Of a stretch of 64,000 nt of DNA, positions 41,881 to 54,148 are shown piece by piece. The stretch is from Lamellibrachia columna. Lineage: Eukaryota; Annelida; Polychaeta; Sabellida; Siboglinidae. The translations under genes were made by a program, and so were the position numbers. Under the pieces are notes generated by a model. That model was not told the origin of the DNA. It saw nothing but the letters and a program-made list of their open reading frames with translations, and ran no database searches. The stretch's first letter is position 1. Each line of letters begins with the position of its first letter. Location: positions 2,412,501 through 2,476,500 of the forward strand of contig OY759268.1 in the NCBI GenBank assembly GCA_963662155.1. The letters are read 5' to 3'.

Positions 41881-42230
41881 GCTTGCACTGTTCACGAAGC
41901 CTCTGCTGATTAAATGCCACATTGTATTTCCACCATGTCTTCTCATGTCTTCATCTTTCATGTCTTCTCATGTCTTCATCTTTATTGTACTATTCCCACT
42001 TCACATATTTCTATATAGGGCTGCATTTCTCATCTCCCAGTTCGCCTACTCTGATACTATTCACATTTTGCTCCCTTAATTTGTCATCAGAATGCAATAT
42101 TCAAGTTGTAGAATTCGTAGAAAACTAATAGTGGTGCATTTAGCAGTTGAACAAAAGACATGAAACTTTTTTCTCATGACGAATACATTTATTTTACTCC
42201 GTATAACTTGTTCTCTTTGTTGGAATAAAG

Positions 42231-42350
<120 letters not shown>

Positions 42351-42401
42351 TGTGCGTGCTTGCGTGCGTGCGTGCGTATGTGTGTGTGTATGTGCGCGCG
42401 A

Positions 42402-42585
42402 GGCAGATTAGGCGTGAGTGGTTCCACATTAGCATGGTTTGTTTTCAATATGTCTAAAAGGTTTCATTACGTTCGTATTGGAAGCCACACGTCAAGCAAA
42501 AAACCACCTTTATATGAAGTTTCACAACAATCTGTGCTGGAGCCGTTGTTATTCTCCGTGGCAACACTGATTTGTTCGTAATCGT
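42402..42585 (+). pseudogene. LINE RT scrap, unit 3
   Basis: Counterpart of 29108-29290: [19 protein letters not shown], then [17 protein letters not shown] (motif B remnant). Confidence 0.6.
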
Positions 42586-42827
42586 AAGAAATCGCAGTGA
42601 GTAAATGCGTCAGTTGATGTGAAGCTCGGAAGACGTATTTTGTCATCATACATAATTGTGGCTAAACTCAAGTTAGCTGAAGCTCAACTCTTGTGAAACA
42701 TACCTTATTATTATTGACACGAAACTACAACGAAATAGTGTTCTCAAGCACTTTCCGGTTGACAGTGATACAACTCCGTTATATATCCTTCGTATTCTAG
42801 GTGTTGTCTATAACGTATTGACTTTAC

Positions 42828-42952
42828 TATAACCATTATGTTGATATATGCGCTGGACCACGTGACAGCGTCGACAGTATTAATAAGACGCGACCGCACC
42901 CGCTCGGCCTGTGACAACGAGACAGCAGCAGTAGCAGTAGCAGTTCGAATCA
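42828..42952 (+). promoter_or_regulatory. Candidate promoter and first exon of GPCR copy 3
   Basis: Same block as in copies 1 and 2, with CACGTG at 42859-42864. Ends at GTAAGT (42953). Confidence 0.45.
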
Positions 42953-43266
42953 GTAAGTTTCTCTAGTGGACGACATCGGTTGCAAAAGAAGTGACAAAGA
43001 TATTCCAGATTTAAGTGTTCAGTTGAAAAGCAGAAATAAACAATGAACCACGTGACATCAGCAACACCAGATCGAAGCAGAAGAGGAAACAATGTGTAAT
43101 GCAAGATTCAGCCGGTCACTTGGCAATGAGATTGGCTTCCTGTTTCAACGTAACCATCACAGCATTGTTGGCGCCATCGTTTTAACATCGTCAAGCGTTG
43201 AGTAAGTGATTCAGTTTGATTAGCAGTTTTCTCGCGGTCAGTAATGATCGACATTTTAATGTGCAG
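42953..43266 (+). other. Candidate 5'UTR intron of GPCR copy 3
   Basis: Donor GTAAGT and acceptor ttttaatgtgcag. Interior almost identical to copy 1, not copy 2. Confidence 0.4.
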
Positions 43267-43317
43267 GTGAACAACAGCGAAGTGGCCTAATTCTCCAAGG
43301 TTGACACGCCGAGTGGT

Positions 43318-43434
43318 ATGGACGTAACGGCATTGTTCACTACGGCGTTACGAACATTGTTCACTACGGCGTTACGAACATTGTTCACTACAGCGTTACG
43401 AACATTGTTCACTACGGCGTTACGAACAAACTGA
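43318..43434 (+). CDS. Upstream ORF, GPCR copy 3 (38 codons)
   Basis: Four 8-codon repeats like copy 1, stop 78 bp before the receptor ATG. Only third-position synonymous differences from copy 1. Confidence 0.4.
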   Translation: MDVTALFTTALRTLFTTALRTLFTTALRTLFTTALRTN

Positions 43435-43512
43435 CTGACGATAATCGTAACTCGTTACTACGTTAAAACGAAAGAAAGACCAATAAAGCTATACGGTCAT
43501 CATATACATTTT

Positions 43513-44457
43513 ATGATGCATCCGATTGAATATAGCGACGTGAAAACTGGCATAATCAGTACAATTATCGTCTGGAACATCATAATGAACTCTCTCCTCA
43601 TAGCAATTGTCATAAGATATGCTGAACTACGCGAAGACCGCACTGCTCTCTTCATGATATCGCTCTCTCTGGCTGACCTAGGCTCTGGAGTCATAGCGCT
43701 GCCGATCAGTGCATCTCTGTGTTCCGGAGCAACTCCGACTGTTCAACATATGACGCTATACCTTCCCAAGATAAACATGATCAGTATGACTTTCTTCAGC
43801 ATCGTGTCGCTACACAGCCAGGCCTGGGTGGCCTTGTACAAGATGGTATCGGTACTGAAACCGCTCAGATACGAACAGTTGCTCTCAAGAAATCGCTGCT
43901 ACGGAATCATTGTGTCTACGTGGGTCGTCGGAGCCGCTCTTGCGTCCACAACGCTGACAAGTTCATGTACATGGAACACGGACGTCTGCACGTATAGAGT
44001 CGTGGCAAACAACTCAAGTTTTTCTGTATTGGCGTTAGGGTTGTACATCGTATCAAGTGTTCTTCCTGGAGCGGCGCTCATCTACGCGACTGCGCGAATT
44101 TTCCTCGTCGTCGTCCGAGCTCACAGTCAAGTCTCGGCGCAGGTGCAGTCGATCAGCGGAGGCGCCGACCAATCAGGAATGGTGACTCTGAAGGCGATTC
44201 GCTCTGCCAAAAACGTCCTCGTTATTTGCTTCGTCGCTCTGGCTCTTACGGTGCCGATTTGGGTGTTTGCGATTATACGGCACATGTTCTTCACTGCTCA
44301 GACTGTCTCTCTGTTTAGCTTCACCGCCATTTGGTTGTTCTACTGCAATTCATTCATGAACAGTTTCCTCTATATGGTTCTTCACCGCTCGATTCGTCAA
44401 AAGTTGAAGCTCATGTTCACCGGTGTATACGAGTCCTGTCGTTGTGGAACTCCATAA
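43513..44457 (+). CDS. Rhodopsin-like (class A) GPCR, copy 3
   Basis: A 314-residue receptor. It differs from copy 2 at V5I, V48M and V190I, all but one conservative reversions to the copy 1 state. It is identical to copy 2 from residue 191 to the C-terminus (SCRCGTP). It has the same atypical YKM, missing CWxP Trp and NSFLY signatures and no frame damage. The amino-terminal half thus looks like copy 1 and the carboxy-terminal part like copy 2, a mosaic that suggests conversion among the tandem genes. Confidence 0.88.
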   Translation: MMHPIEYSDVKTGIISTIIVWNIIMNSLLIAIVIRYAELREDRTALFMISLSLADLGSGVIALPISASLCSGATPTVQHMTLYLPKINMISMTFFSIVSLHSQAWVALYKMVSVLKPLRYEQLLSRNRCYGIIVSTWVVGAALASTTLTSSCTWNTDVCTYRVVANNSSFSVLALGLYIVSSVLPGAALIYATARIFLVVVRAHSQVSAQVQSISGGADQSGMVTLKAIRSAKNVLVICFVALALTVPIWVFAIIRHMFFTAQTVSLFSFTAIWLFYCNSFMNSFLYMVLHRSIRQKLKLMFTGVYESCRCGTP

Positions 44458-44861
44458 AGATATCAGTGACGGCGACAGCGTCAGCGCAGGTAAACCATCC
44501 AATTTGCCGTTATTGATAATCAAACTTAAAATACATATCGTCTTGGCTATATTCATAGAACATAAAATGCATTACATATATGACGATTGCATGGGGGTGG
44601 GGTGGGGATATGATAAAGGCGGGGAGGTAGGCGAGTGGAGGGAGAAGACCGCTTTAGTAGAGGATTTAGCCACACTACTTTATAAAGGGCGCAAAGAGGA
44701 AGAACGTGAATCTCGATAAATATTTAAATTAACTAAATTATTGTTAGATTGTATAATTATGGCCTATATGTAAAAAGCTCCAGAATATCAACAAATATTA
44801 ACAATCGTTTCGTACAATACAATGTATATTAAACTAATGTTTTTTTAAATAACGATGTTAT

Positions 44862-44980
44862 TTTATTGTAGTAAAATTACGATCAGGTCGTGATCCGAGA
44901 AACTGTCGTCATCGTCGCCGCGACAAAGGTGTCACATGTGCCGAAGGACGTCTCTGTGGACGGCTCCTGTTGTTATGTTG
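44862..44980 (+). other. Conserved block downstream of GPCR copy 3
   Basis: Counterpart of 31550-31672, one mismatch in the gtcgtcrtcg run. Preceded by ttttattgtag. Possible 3'UTR exon. Confidence 0.3.
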
Positions 44981-45125
44981 GGCAACATAGGTTTATTGTG
45001 AAAAGTTAACTCAATCAAACATATGGGATTATTGTTGGGATTTGAGTAAAATGTTGGGATAGGGTTGGATTATAGTTAGAGAATCCTAACCTGTTGATTG
45101 ATCTAAATGTTTCAGTGAATAAACC

Positions 45126-45345
45126 TGTATGTATGTATGTATTTATGTATGTATGTATGTATGTATGTCATATATATATATATATGTATATATGCATGTA
45201 TGTATGTATGTATGTATGTATGTATGTATGTAGGTATGTATGTATGTATGTTTCTATGTATGTATGTATGTAAATTTCTATGTGTGTATGTATGTCTGCA
45301 TATATACATAGAAACATGCATATATACAAACATATATATGACATA
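45126..45345. repeat. (TATG)n microsatellite with a fold-back
   Basis: TATG units with interruptions. A stretch near 45317-45349 (catgcatatatacaaacat...) is the reverse complement of 45163-45200 (atgtatgtcatatata...gcatg), so the array folds back on itself. Confidence 0.9.
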
Positions 45346-45367
45346 CATAGCGCTGCCAATCAGTGCA

Positions 45368-45370
<3 letters not shown>
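45346..45370. other. 25-bp fragment of the GPCR coding sequence inside a microsatellite
   Basis: catagcgctgcc-A-atcagtgcatct equals the receptor TM2 coding sequence at 43692-43716 with one mismatch (A for G). It is absent from the corresponding place in units 1 and 2. Confidence 0.85.
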
Positions 45371-45443
<73 letters not shown>

Positions 45444-45454
45444 TATGTGACATA

Positions 45455-45549
<95 letters not shown>

Positions 45550-45552
45550 ACA

Positions 45553-45610
<58 letters not shown>
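45371..45610. repeat. (TA)n, (CA)n, (TA)n compound microsatellite
   Basis: TA at 45371-45438, a linker with catacg, CA at 45458-45592 with two tac interruptions, then a short TA. Unit 3 only. Confidence 0.96.
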
Positions 45611-45611
<1 letters not shown>

Positions 45612-45639
45612 CGTCTCCTGCGAATCACAGCGAATGATT

Positions 45640-46545
45640 CTAGTAGAGTAGTAGTGTGGTTCTAGACAATGTGGTTCTAGCTAGTTAGGGTCCAGACAGT
45701 GTATTTCTAGACAATGTGGTTTTAAGTGTGGTTCTAGACAATGTGGTTTTAGACAGTGTTGTTCTAGACAATGTGATTCTAGATAATGTGGTTTAAGACA
45801 GCACGGTTTTAGACAGTGTGGTTCTAGATAATGTCGTTCTCGCCAGTGTAGTTATAGACAATGTGGTTCTAGACAATTTGGTTCCAGACAGTGTGGTTCT
45901 AGACAATGTGGTTGTTGCCAGTGTGGTTCTAGACAATGTCGTTCTAGCTGGTGTGGTTCTAGGCAAAGTGGTTCTAAAAATGTTGTTCTAGACACTGTGG
46001 GTCTAGTTAGTGTGGTTCTACACAGAGTGGTTCTAGGCAGTGTGGCTCTAGCCAGAGTGGTTCTTGCCAGTGTAGTTCTAGAGAGTTAGGTTCTAGACAG
46101 TGTCTTGTTCTAACTAGTATGTTTCTAGCCAGTGTGGTTCTAGCCAGTGTGGTTCTAGACAATATGGTTCTAGAAAATTTTATTTTAGATAGTGTGGTTC
46201 TAGGCAATGTGGTTCTAGCCAGTGTGATTGTAGACAACCTGGTTGTAGCCTGTGTGGTTTGTAGACAATGTGGTTCTAGCCAGTGTGATACTAAACACCG
46301 TCATGCTAGGCAGTGTATTGCTAGACACTGTGGTACCAGGCTATGTTTTACTAAACATTGTGGTGTTGGACAGTGTGGTTTAGACAGTGTTGTGTTAGAC
46401 AATGTTGTTTTAGACAGTGTGGTTATAGACAACGTTGTGTTAGATAATGTTGTTTTTAGACAATGTTGCATTAGACAGTGTGGTTATAGACAACGTTGTG
46501 TTAGAAAATGTTGTTTTAAACAGTGTGGTGATAGACAGTTAACAA
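45640..46545. repeat. 15-bp minisatellite, unit 3 copy
   Basis: About 60 copies of gtggttctagacaat and variants. The last 450 bp align with unit 2; the first part (45640-46115) resembles the unit 1 array more. Confidence 0.94.
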
Positions 46546-47277
46546 TAAAACCGTGGGTAGCATATTTGTTTGAGTTTTTGAGAAACAGCAAAGATGATGA
46601 CTACAAACTTCATTAAACAAATGTTCCGAATATTGTTTTATGTTTTTTATTGTATATTAGAACTTCGTTATATCGAACTTCGTTAACTCAAACATGCGTC
46701 ATAGTTGCTGCTGCGAATCCAGTCATGTCACGATATACCACTTTGTGTAAACGCACTACTTAATTTGAACATATCGTTGTCATCCCATTCACTATATTTT
46801 TACGAACTTATTATGTATATTGCACAATATTGTTTATATTAATAATGATAATGATAATAATAATGATGATGATGATAATAACACTAATAATAACATAATA
46901 ATAATAATAATAATAATAATAAGTGTATTTCTGTATATAAATAAAGATTAAAACAAGACGTTCAACACTGCCAGTTTGGATATACTCTGATAACCAAAAA
47001 TTCAGATCATGTAAAATGTTAACAATATAAAACCTCCAAAACAAACTATCTACTTAGCGATTTCCTTCAACCACAATTGTTGAGATTCCATACTCTGAAG
47101 GCTTCAGCTGCCATCGGCAGCCTTCAATAGAAATTCTGGGACGACTAGTTATTCCGCTGCCCGCCATTTGGCTTGGCAAGCAAGCCGGCCCACACGTGGC
47201 TCAGTCGATATCCCCCTCGTCTGGATTCATGATTGGCCTCTTTAATCCACCTTTAAATGTTGCTGTTACACCAGCCA

Positions 47278-48173
47278 TGTTGCAGGAGGAGGAATTCGGC
47301 ATCGCTACGGAACAAGCTTGTCGATCGCCGACGATCACCAAATCAGAGCAACTACGATCTCAGGTGGCTGGGATTTTGAAAACAGCGAAACTTCTTAAAT
47401 GAAACATTAACAGGAAAGAGAGACAACCGCTTAGAGTTTAAAAAAGAAAAAATATAATTATTCTGCTAGCAGACAAGGAAAAAGCCACAGTGATTATGGA
47501 CACGGATGAGTATGAACAGAAAGTCACCACCGCGTTATCAGACGACAAGACGTATGAGAAGATGATGACAGATCCTAAAGGGAAAGTTAGCGTCCATCAA
47601 AAAGAAACTGAATGAAGATGCCAAGATCAAAGAAGAACAGTATAAGTACCTACATCCGACAGCTGGTAATGTATCAAGGATGTACTGCACTCCGATAATC
47701 CATAATCCCTGCAACCCTGTCAGACCAATTGTGGACTATACAGGGTTAATAGTGTACAATATATCAAAATCACTGGTACGCCTTCTAGGACATGTTGTGG
47801 ATTACATATCACACCACACAAAGAACACGAAGCTCGTAGCTAATGGAATGGCTTCTACCATGTTCGAAGACTATTATTGGTTCCTATCACACGACCTGGC
47901 GTCTGTCTTCACCAACATCTCTATCAACGGAACACTTAGAAGATGACACGGAACTGAAACTACGTACAAATCTGAATATGGATGACATATTGGTGCTGCT
48001 AACGTTCATCGTCACAACTATATATCTTAGCTTCATGGGCACCATTTATCAGCAGACATTTGGCACAATAATGGGAAGTTCGGTGTCACCTGTAATAGCA
48101 AATCTCTTCATGGAATGGCTAGAACAGCTATTCTATTCTCACAGCACCAGTAAACCGAAACTATGGAAGAGAT
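47278..48173 (+). pseudogene. PLE N-terminal and RT regions, copy 3
   Basis: Stops and indels occur in the N-terminal domain (LLADKEKATVIMDTDEYE survives). Then NPVRPIVDYTGLIVYNISKSL, LSHDLASVFTNISI (motif A) and GTIMGSSVSPVIANLFMEW (motif B) can be read. The frame is lost at 48173, where a LINE has entered inside the codons of the catalytic YVDD motif. Confidence 0.78.
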
Positions 48174-48919
48174 TATTATTATTATACATTTATAATGCGC
48201 CGTGTATCCGGGTTAAAAACCTGCTCAAAGGCTCTAACAAGGTAATGCTAAATAATTTTAAATAAATTGAAGAGCTAAAATAAAATGTGATTAAAAGACA
48301 GGTAAACATAATTAAATAAAAAGTTCAATAAATGATTTAAATGAATTAATTATGTCAAGAAGTTAAATAAATACATAAAATAAAATAAATAAATAATAAA
48401 TAATAAAATTAAATAAACAACTACAATTAAGTTGATACATTAGATAAACATATAAGTTAATCAGATAAGTTAAATAAACAAATTAAATAAATAATAAGTT
48501 AAATAAGTAAAATGTTCGAATGATTAAAATGTCAACAGAGTGTTCGAAAGGCTTCGCGAAAGAGATGTGTTTTTAGAAGTGACTTGAATACCGCAACGGA
48601 GTTAGCTTGCCTAATTGCGGGAGGCAGGGCGTTCCACAGTGTCGGCCCTGCCACAGAAAAGGCCCGACGACCGTACCGCTCGAGATGGTACCGCGGTATA
48701 GTCAATAGATGTTGATCGGCGGATCTCAGTGTTCGGGTGGGTGTGTATGGAATCACTAGAGACGACAGATACACTGGGCAGAGATGATGCACAGCGCGAA
48801 ACACAAGTAAAAGAAGTTTGAATTCGATTCGCTGACGAACAGGCAACCAATGTAAACTGAATAAAACTGGTGTTATGTGATCTCGTCTGCGGGTTCCAGT
48901 AATCAGCCGTGCTGATTAC
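48174..48919 (-). mobile_element. 5'-truncated LINE nested in the PLE catalytic motif
   Basis: On the minus strand a C-terminal RT segment (48532-48846) reads FRAVHHLCPVYLSSLVIPY, then RRAFSVAGPTLWNALPPAIR and FKSLLKTHLFREAF, a typical L2/CR1-like LINE end. Its AT-rich 3'UTR and an ATT-rich tail finish at 48174. The PLE sequence resumes at 48920 as tgtggatgatgtgacgg. A 9-bp inverted repeat (gtaatcagc...gctgattac) sits at the 5' junction. Confidence 0.85.
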
Positions 48920-49043
48920 TGTGGATGATGTGACGGAAGTAGTGAGGAAGGGATGTGAACAAGAACTGAAAGAACATCTCAACAGGATAGACACACAGGC
49001 AGCATTAAGTTCACATATGAAGAAGAGAGCGATAACTACCTAA
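48920..49043 (+). pseudogene. PLE RT continuation after the nested LINE
   Basis: WKRYVDD...: the strand resumes with VDDVTE, then ELKEHLNRIDTQAALSSHMK, matching copies 1 and 2. Confidence 0.7.
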
Positions 49044-49710
49044 CCTTCCTGGACACACTTGTGGTACGACAGGCTGGAGGAACAGTGAACCTCCTAGTGT
49101 ATCGGACGAAGACACACTCAGACCAGCCTTCCTGGACACACTTGTGGTACGAAAGGCTGGAGGAACAGTGAACCTCCTAGTGTATCGGACGAAGACACAC
49201 TCAGACCAGCCTTCCTGGACACACTTGTGGTACGAAAGGCTGGAGGAACAGTGAACCTCCTAGTGTATCGGACGAAGACACACTCAGACCAGCCTTCCTG
49301 GACACACTTGTGGTACGAAAGGCTGGAGGAACAGTGAACCTCCTAGTGTATCGGACGAAGACACACTCAGACCAGCCTTCCTGGACACACTTGTGGTACG
49401 AAAGGCTGGAGGAACAGTGAACCTCCTAGTGTATCGGACGAAGACACACTCAGACCAGCCTTCCTGGACACACTTGTGGTACGAAAGGCTGGAGGAACAG
49501 TGAACCTAATAGTGTATCGGAAGAAGACACACACATACCAGCCTTCCTGGACACACTTGTGGTACGACAGGCTGGAGGAACAGTGAACCTCCTAGTGTAT
49601 CGGACGAAGACACACTCAGACCAGCCTTCCTGGACACATTTGTGGTACGACAGGCTGGAGGAACAGTGGACCTCCTAGTGTATCGGACGAAGACACACAC
49701 AGACCAGCAT
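49044..49710 (+). repeat. 83-bp array grown from a PLE RT motif
   Basis: Eight copies of an 83-bp unit spanning ttcctggacacacttgtgg, ggctggaggaacagtgaacc and gaagacacactcagacc. In the parent PLE this stretch encodes FLDTLVVRKAGGTVNLLVYR and KKTHTDQ, which occurs once in copies 1 and 2. 83 bp is not a multiple of three, so the array destroys the frame. Confidence 0.95.
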
Positions 49711-49995
49711 TCTGATCCACATGGATTACAGAGGCCATATGGATTACAGAGGCCACATGGATTACAGAGGCCATATGGATTACAGAGGCCATATGGATCA
49801 GAAAGACGACCCCAATCATGAATCGAGACGAGGGGGATACCGACTGAGCCACGTATGGGCGGCCTGCAGGTCAATTCAACGGGGGCGAGTCAACTGGCGA
49901 GCAAAGGAAGAACTAGTCATCCCAGAATTCCTGATGCAGGCTGAAGCGATGAGAGTAAGTAATCTCAATAGTTGTGGTTGGAGAAAATCATTACT

Positions 49996-50766
49996 CATAT
50001 ATACCTACAAACTTTATGAACACGAATAACTATGTATGAGTTAACCAATAAAATGCACCGTGCGTTCCATGTAATGACACTGTAGGTAGCGGTGTATGTT
50101 TCCACGAGTTGTTCGACATCGGATAATTGTGGGTCTAACATTACGGAAGTATAAATGCATTGTTGAATTAGGTCCACATCACTCGCACGCAGTCACTGTA
50201 ATGCTGGCTTCCTCTGAGTAGAGATCGGGCTGCATCAATAGTGTTATAAATATCGTTATATTAGTGGTCACGTTTTTAACATGCTGTGTTTTGGTTTTGG
50301 TTTCGGGACGATCCCCGTGGTGTCCTTAATCTTTTACTCGATGACGAGGAGGTGCCGCTGTTCTTGGGCCGGCGGAAAGTTGTGACTAATTTCCCAGCGT
50401 GTTTGTATTTGCTTAGACAAGTAATTGTTCCGTTTAAGATGCATGTTGTTGTGAGCAGCCGCCCTGGCGTAAGTTGAATACTGCAACACTTTATCTACGC
50501 TTAACCGTGCGGCCGCACTCCTCGGGCAATACAGTTTCCATTGACTTCGGCATCGCTATTACCGCACCTGACCACTCGCGCCGCTATTACCGCACCTGAC
50601 CACTCGCGCCGCTATTACCGCACCTGACCACGAAATCAAAACGAACCCCATACCGCTCTGGGTCCTGTAGCAATAGCAATAGTGCTAAGTGGTCTGAAGC
50701 ACCCACGTCTTTGACCATAATGTTATTGACGAACTGCTCGACTGTTTCTATAAGACCTCGAGCGTA
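49996..50766. other. Unit 3 segment after the PLE up to the pogo insertion
   Basis: Diverged counterpart of 22386-23135 and 35966-36715. It contains three copies of a 28-bp repeat (cgctattaccgcacctgacc, 50563-50632). No gene recognised. Confidence 0.6.
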
Positions 50767-50935
50767 GGGGAAGGTCGGGACCTATGAGCCACTTTTCACA
50801 TTTTAGCTGTAAAACAAAACCTTATGTATGTTTTAACATACCAATTGCTCCGTCGTATATGCTCTAGGAGGGTCTAGAAATTAATCGGGCTGGAATTGGT
50901 TAAATTCGAGGTATATGCAAATTTGTGGAAGCATG

Positions 50936-51016
50936 TGTAGTGGCTCGAGGGGCCCCACGAGTGGGGTCCCTTGAGCCACCATGTGGGGTCCCTTGAGCCA
51001 CCATGTGGGGTCCCTT
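50936..51016. repeat. 22-bp tandem repeat near the pogo left end
   Basis: Three copies around ggggtcccttgagccaccat, between the terminal repeat and the first array. Confidence 0.85.
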
Positions 51017-51404
51017 GAGCCAGAATACAAATTTTACATTTAAAACAGAACAGTGAGTTGAACGTGTAATTTTATTACTATAAAGATGTGGTACATATTC
51101 TGCACGTTATTTAACAGACCTTTCATTAAAATATTACATTCATCCTTTTACTGCACATGCAAGTTGTCATGTTTGTATAGGGATTTGTAACAACTGAACC
51201 ACTCAGTCTCGTGGTAAATACCGGAAGTGCTTTATTCAGTGAAACAACAAAACACATACAGCTGCAATCGGTGCATCGCAAACCCGTTGTAACGCTATAG
51301 CGCATAGCTATACATAATACATGTTACTCCGCTTCTTGGGAAAAATCTGGTTTCAACGAATGTTTGCAAGTATTGCGAATTATGTAAAACTAAGTGATAC
51401 GTTT

Positions 51405-52245
51405 AATTACCACCAGCCTACCTACGACATTACGACCAGCCTACATACAACATTACGACCAGCCTACATACAACATTACCACCAGCCTCCCTACAACATT
51501 ACGACCAGCCTACCTACAACATTACGACCAGCCTACCTACAACATTACGACCAGCCTACATACAACATTACGACCAGCCTACCTACAACATTACCACCAG
51601 CCTCCCTACAACATTACGACCAGCCTACCTACAACATTACGACCAGCCTACCTACAACATTACGACCAGCCTACCTACAACATTACGACCAGCCTACCTA
51701 CAACATTACGACCAGCCTACCTACAACATTACGACCAGCCTACCTACAACATTACGACCAGCCTACCTACAACATTACCACCAGCCTCCCTACAACATTA
51801 CGACCAGCCTACCTACAACATTACGACCAGCCTACCTACAACATTACCACCAGCCTACATACAACATTACGACCAGCCTACCTACAACATTACCACCAGC
51901 CTCCCTACAACATTACGACCAGCCTACCTACAACATTACGACCAGCCTACCTACAACATTACGACCAGCCTACATACAACATTACGACCAGCCTACCTAC
52001 AACATTACCACCAGCCTCCCTACAACATTACGACCAGCCTACCTACAACATTACGACCAGCCTACCTACAACATTACGACCAGCCTACATACAACATTAC
52101 CACCAGCCTACCTACAACATTACGACCAGCCTACCTACAACATTACGACCAGCCTACATACAACATTACCACCAGCCTACCTACAACATATTTAATTACC
52201 ACCAGCCTACCTACAACATATTTACTATCAAGTATCTTCCTAGTT
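51405..52245. repeat. 23-bp minisatellite in the pogo element
   Basis: About 36 copies of cattacgaccagcctacctac with aa, with cctacat and cctccct variants. Frames of more than 300 codons with a 23-residue period (TTSLPTTLRPAYLQHYDQPT) are by-products of a stop-free unit. Confidence 0.95.
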
Positions 52246-52349
52246 TTTATTGCAGCTTTTCAGGTTTACTTGAAACCGCTTAATTCCTGTCGTTCTCTTG
52301 GTAAGACATTGCTCATCTACCGGCCTGGGAAGCACTGCCTTTACTGACG

Positions 52350-53935
52350 TTACACAGCGTCGATGTCCTCGACAACCGGATCTACATAGACATTGTCTAC
52401 CTTGTGTGCCTTCCGTAAGAAGCGAACTTCAGTGTCTCCGTCCTCATCTTCCGCATCCAACACCAAGCCGATGTAATGAACGACTGTTTTGTCTCCAGCG
52501 TACGACACAACTACATAGTCGTCTGTGTGGATGTAGAGATTCTTTACGGGTTGATGCTGCTGGTGATCCTTGAATAGTAGATGCTGCTGGTGATCCTTGG
52601 CTAGTAGATGCTGCATGTGATCCTTGACTGGTCGATGGTGCTGGTTCTGTCGCATCTGTCAGTGACAGCCGCCGACAGGAACGCATCGTCGGGGAATATA
52701 TTCCTGTTGATGGGATAGATGCCGGTTGCTTTGAATGATGACGTTATGTTGCAGTGGGAGAACGCTTTACCAAACGCTTGCCCACTCAGTTCTGCAACAT
52801 CATAAATTGTGATTGTCTTAGCTGGATGTGAGAGCACCCAAGAGTCGCACGCCGTGTTGAAGAACCGTTTAAAGGGCCTACAATACTCCTACATCCAAGG
52901 GCTGCACTTGGTGACGGCAGTGGGAGGGGGGGGGACGTGACAATAGACTTAGACCCCTTTTTTCGCGACATCTCCACCACCTCTACAGAAATGTGACTTT
53001 CATGATTATCCATGACTAGAACTCCACGTTTCGTTACAGGTACATCCACATGCTCAATGAAGTGCTCTAGTACTTTATGGAATAATTCAGAATTCATCCA
53101 TCCAGACTGGGTGGCAAAACCCATACTTCCATTTGGAGCCCCGTTTATCCTGTGATCGCGGAAGTTTACACGTGGAAATATATAGGCAGGGGCAACGCAT
53201 GACCAACAGCATTTATGCAGCAACAAAGGGTGACAAGGGTGACAAGGGTGCCGAGTTCAGCGGAAGTTATCTGACCAACCTGTTTCAGTCCCTTTTGGGT
53301 CAACACTTTGCCAGGTTTCTGAACGGTTGTCAAACCAGTTTCATCTAAGTTCCATATCTGGCGCAGTTTATAGGCATGCCTACGTATAACGGTTTCGAAA
53401 TTAGCAAAGAGCGGAGACACATTTGTTAAGTTGAAGCTAGTAGCACGCGAAAAACTAGTTGCCTGTGACATCCGCAAACCGAATTCGCTTCTGCGCTTAA
53501 GGAAACCATGCAACCAATCAACTCCCGCCATTTTATTGGCGTGCCATGCAAGTCGTACCACGTCGCTCAGCGTACTCGTATGTAGTCGCCTAGTAGTACA
53601 CCGAGTTAGACCAAGAAACATCTTCGATAATGTGATCAGGTACGTCGACGAGGCTTCCTCATCAGCATCGGTAAACACCTGGAAGCAGTAGACATGCAGA
53701 TAATTAAATCAATGGACAGACATACGTACGTAACTATGTACACAAGTACGAACATAAGCCCTACGTGTGTAGGGTTAAATAGGTCCACTAGGGTCATGCT
53801 TCTAGTAGACCGTTGATTTTCAATTACATTGTGAACGGCGTCCTTCATATTTTCCTCAGAGAACACACCCCTCTTCATTGCTGGCTGATTCCGCATGATT
53901 GTAATCATCCCAGTGACCTGTAAGCACTGGTACAA
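52350..53935 (-). pseudogene. Pogo-like transposase (broken)
   Basis: Read on the minus strand: an N-terminal helix-turn-helix piece (MKRGVFSEENMKDAVHNVIE) at 53810-53875. A candidate intron acceptor ctactgcttccag near 53680 precedes VFTDADEEASSTYLITLSKM. Then come IWNLDETGL (first DDE Asp), AYIFPRVNFRDHRINGAP, VLVMDNHESHIS (second Asp), and a frame-shifted stretch where the third Asp should lie. Further on are VAELSGQAFGKAFSH and SFKATGIYPINRNIFPDDAF. The C-terminal domain reads DYVVVSYAGDKTVVHYIGLV. At least three frameshifts (near 53190, 52930 and 52640) disable it. A three-copy 27-bp repeat (52555-52640) precedes the last domain. The transposase would have cut and joined the terminal repeats. 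Confidence 0.85.
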
Positions 53936-54148
53936 ATAAATGTTCAGAGTACTCTATCCATGACTAATTGTTAACCATAATAAAAAAATGACTTCAAATA
54001 ATTGACCAGGGTAGGTGTGACGTAGTAATCAGTGGGTGGGTTCAGCTTTTTAGTGCACTGAATATTTAAATTTCCTGTGCACATAGGTTTCCCAATAATA
54101 CAATTTTACAGTTGAGCGTGATAAATAACGATCGCTCCCATACTTACA

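Larger units (their letters stand above)
47075..49995 (+). mobile_element. Penelope-like element, copy 3 (degenerate)
   Basis: Inverted ends at 47075-47250 and about 49800-49995. It contains a damaged N-terminal region, the RT core, a nested LINE, an 83-bp array and an 18-bp array (MDYRGH-type, atggattacagaggccat, 49721-49800). The 27-bp array and the GIY-YIG domain are absent. It retains the correct frame at RPIVDYTG, where copies 1 and 2 are broken. Confidence 0.82.

Noticed and set aside
51321..52347. Two frames of about 320 codons rich in Thr, Pro and Tyr
   Set aside because: Both are frames of the 23-bp minisatellite in the pogo element. The 23-residue period gives it away.
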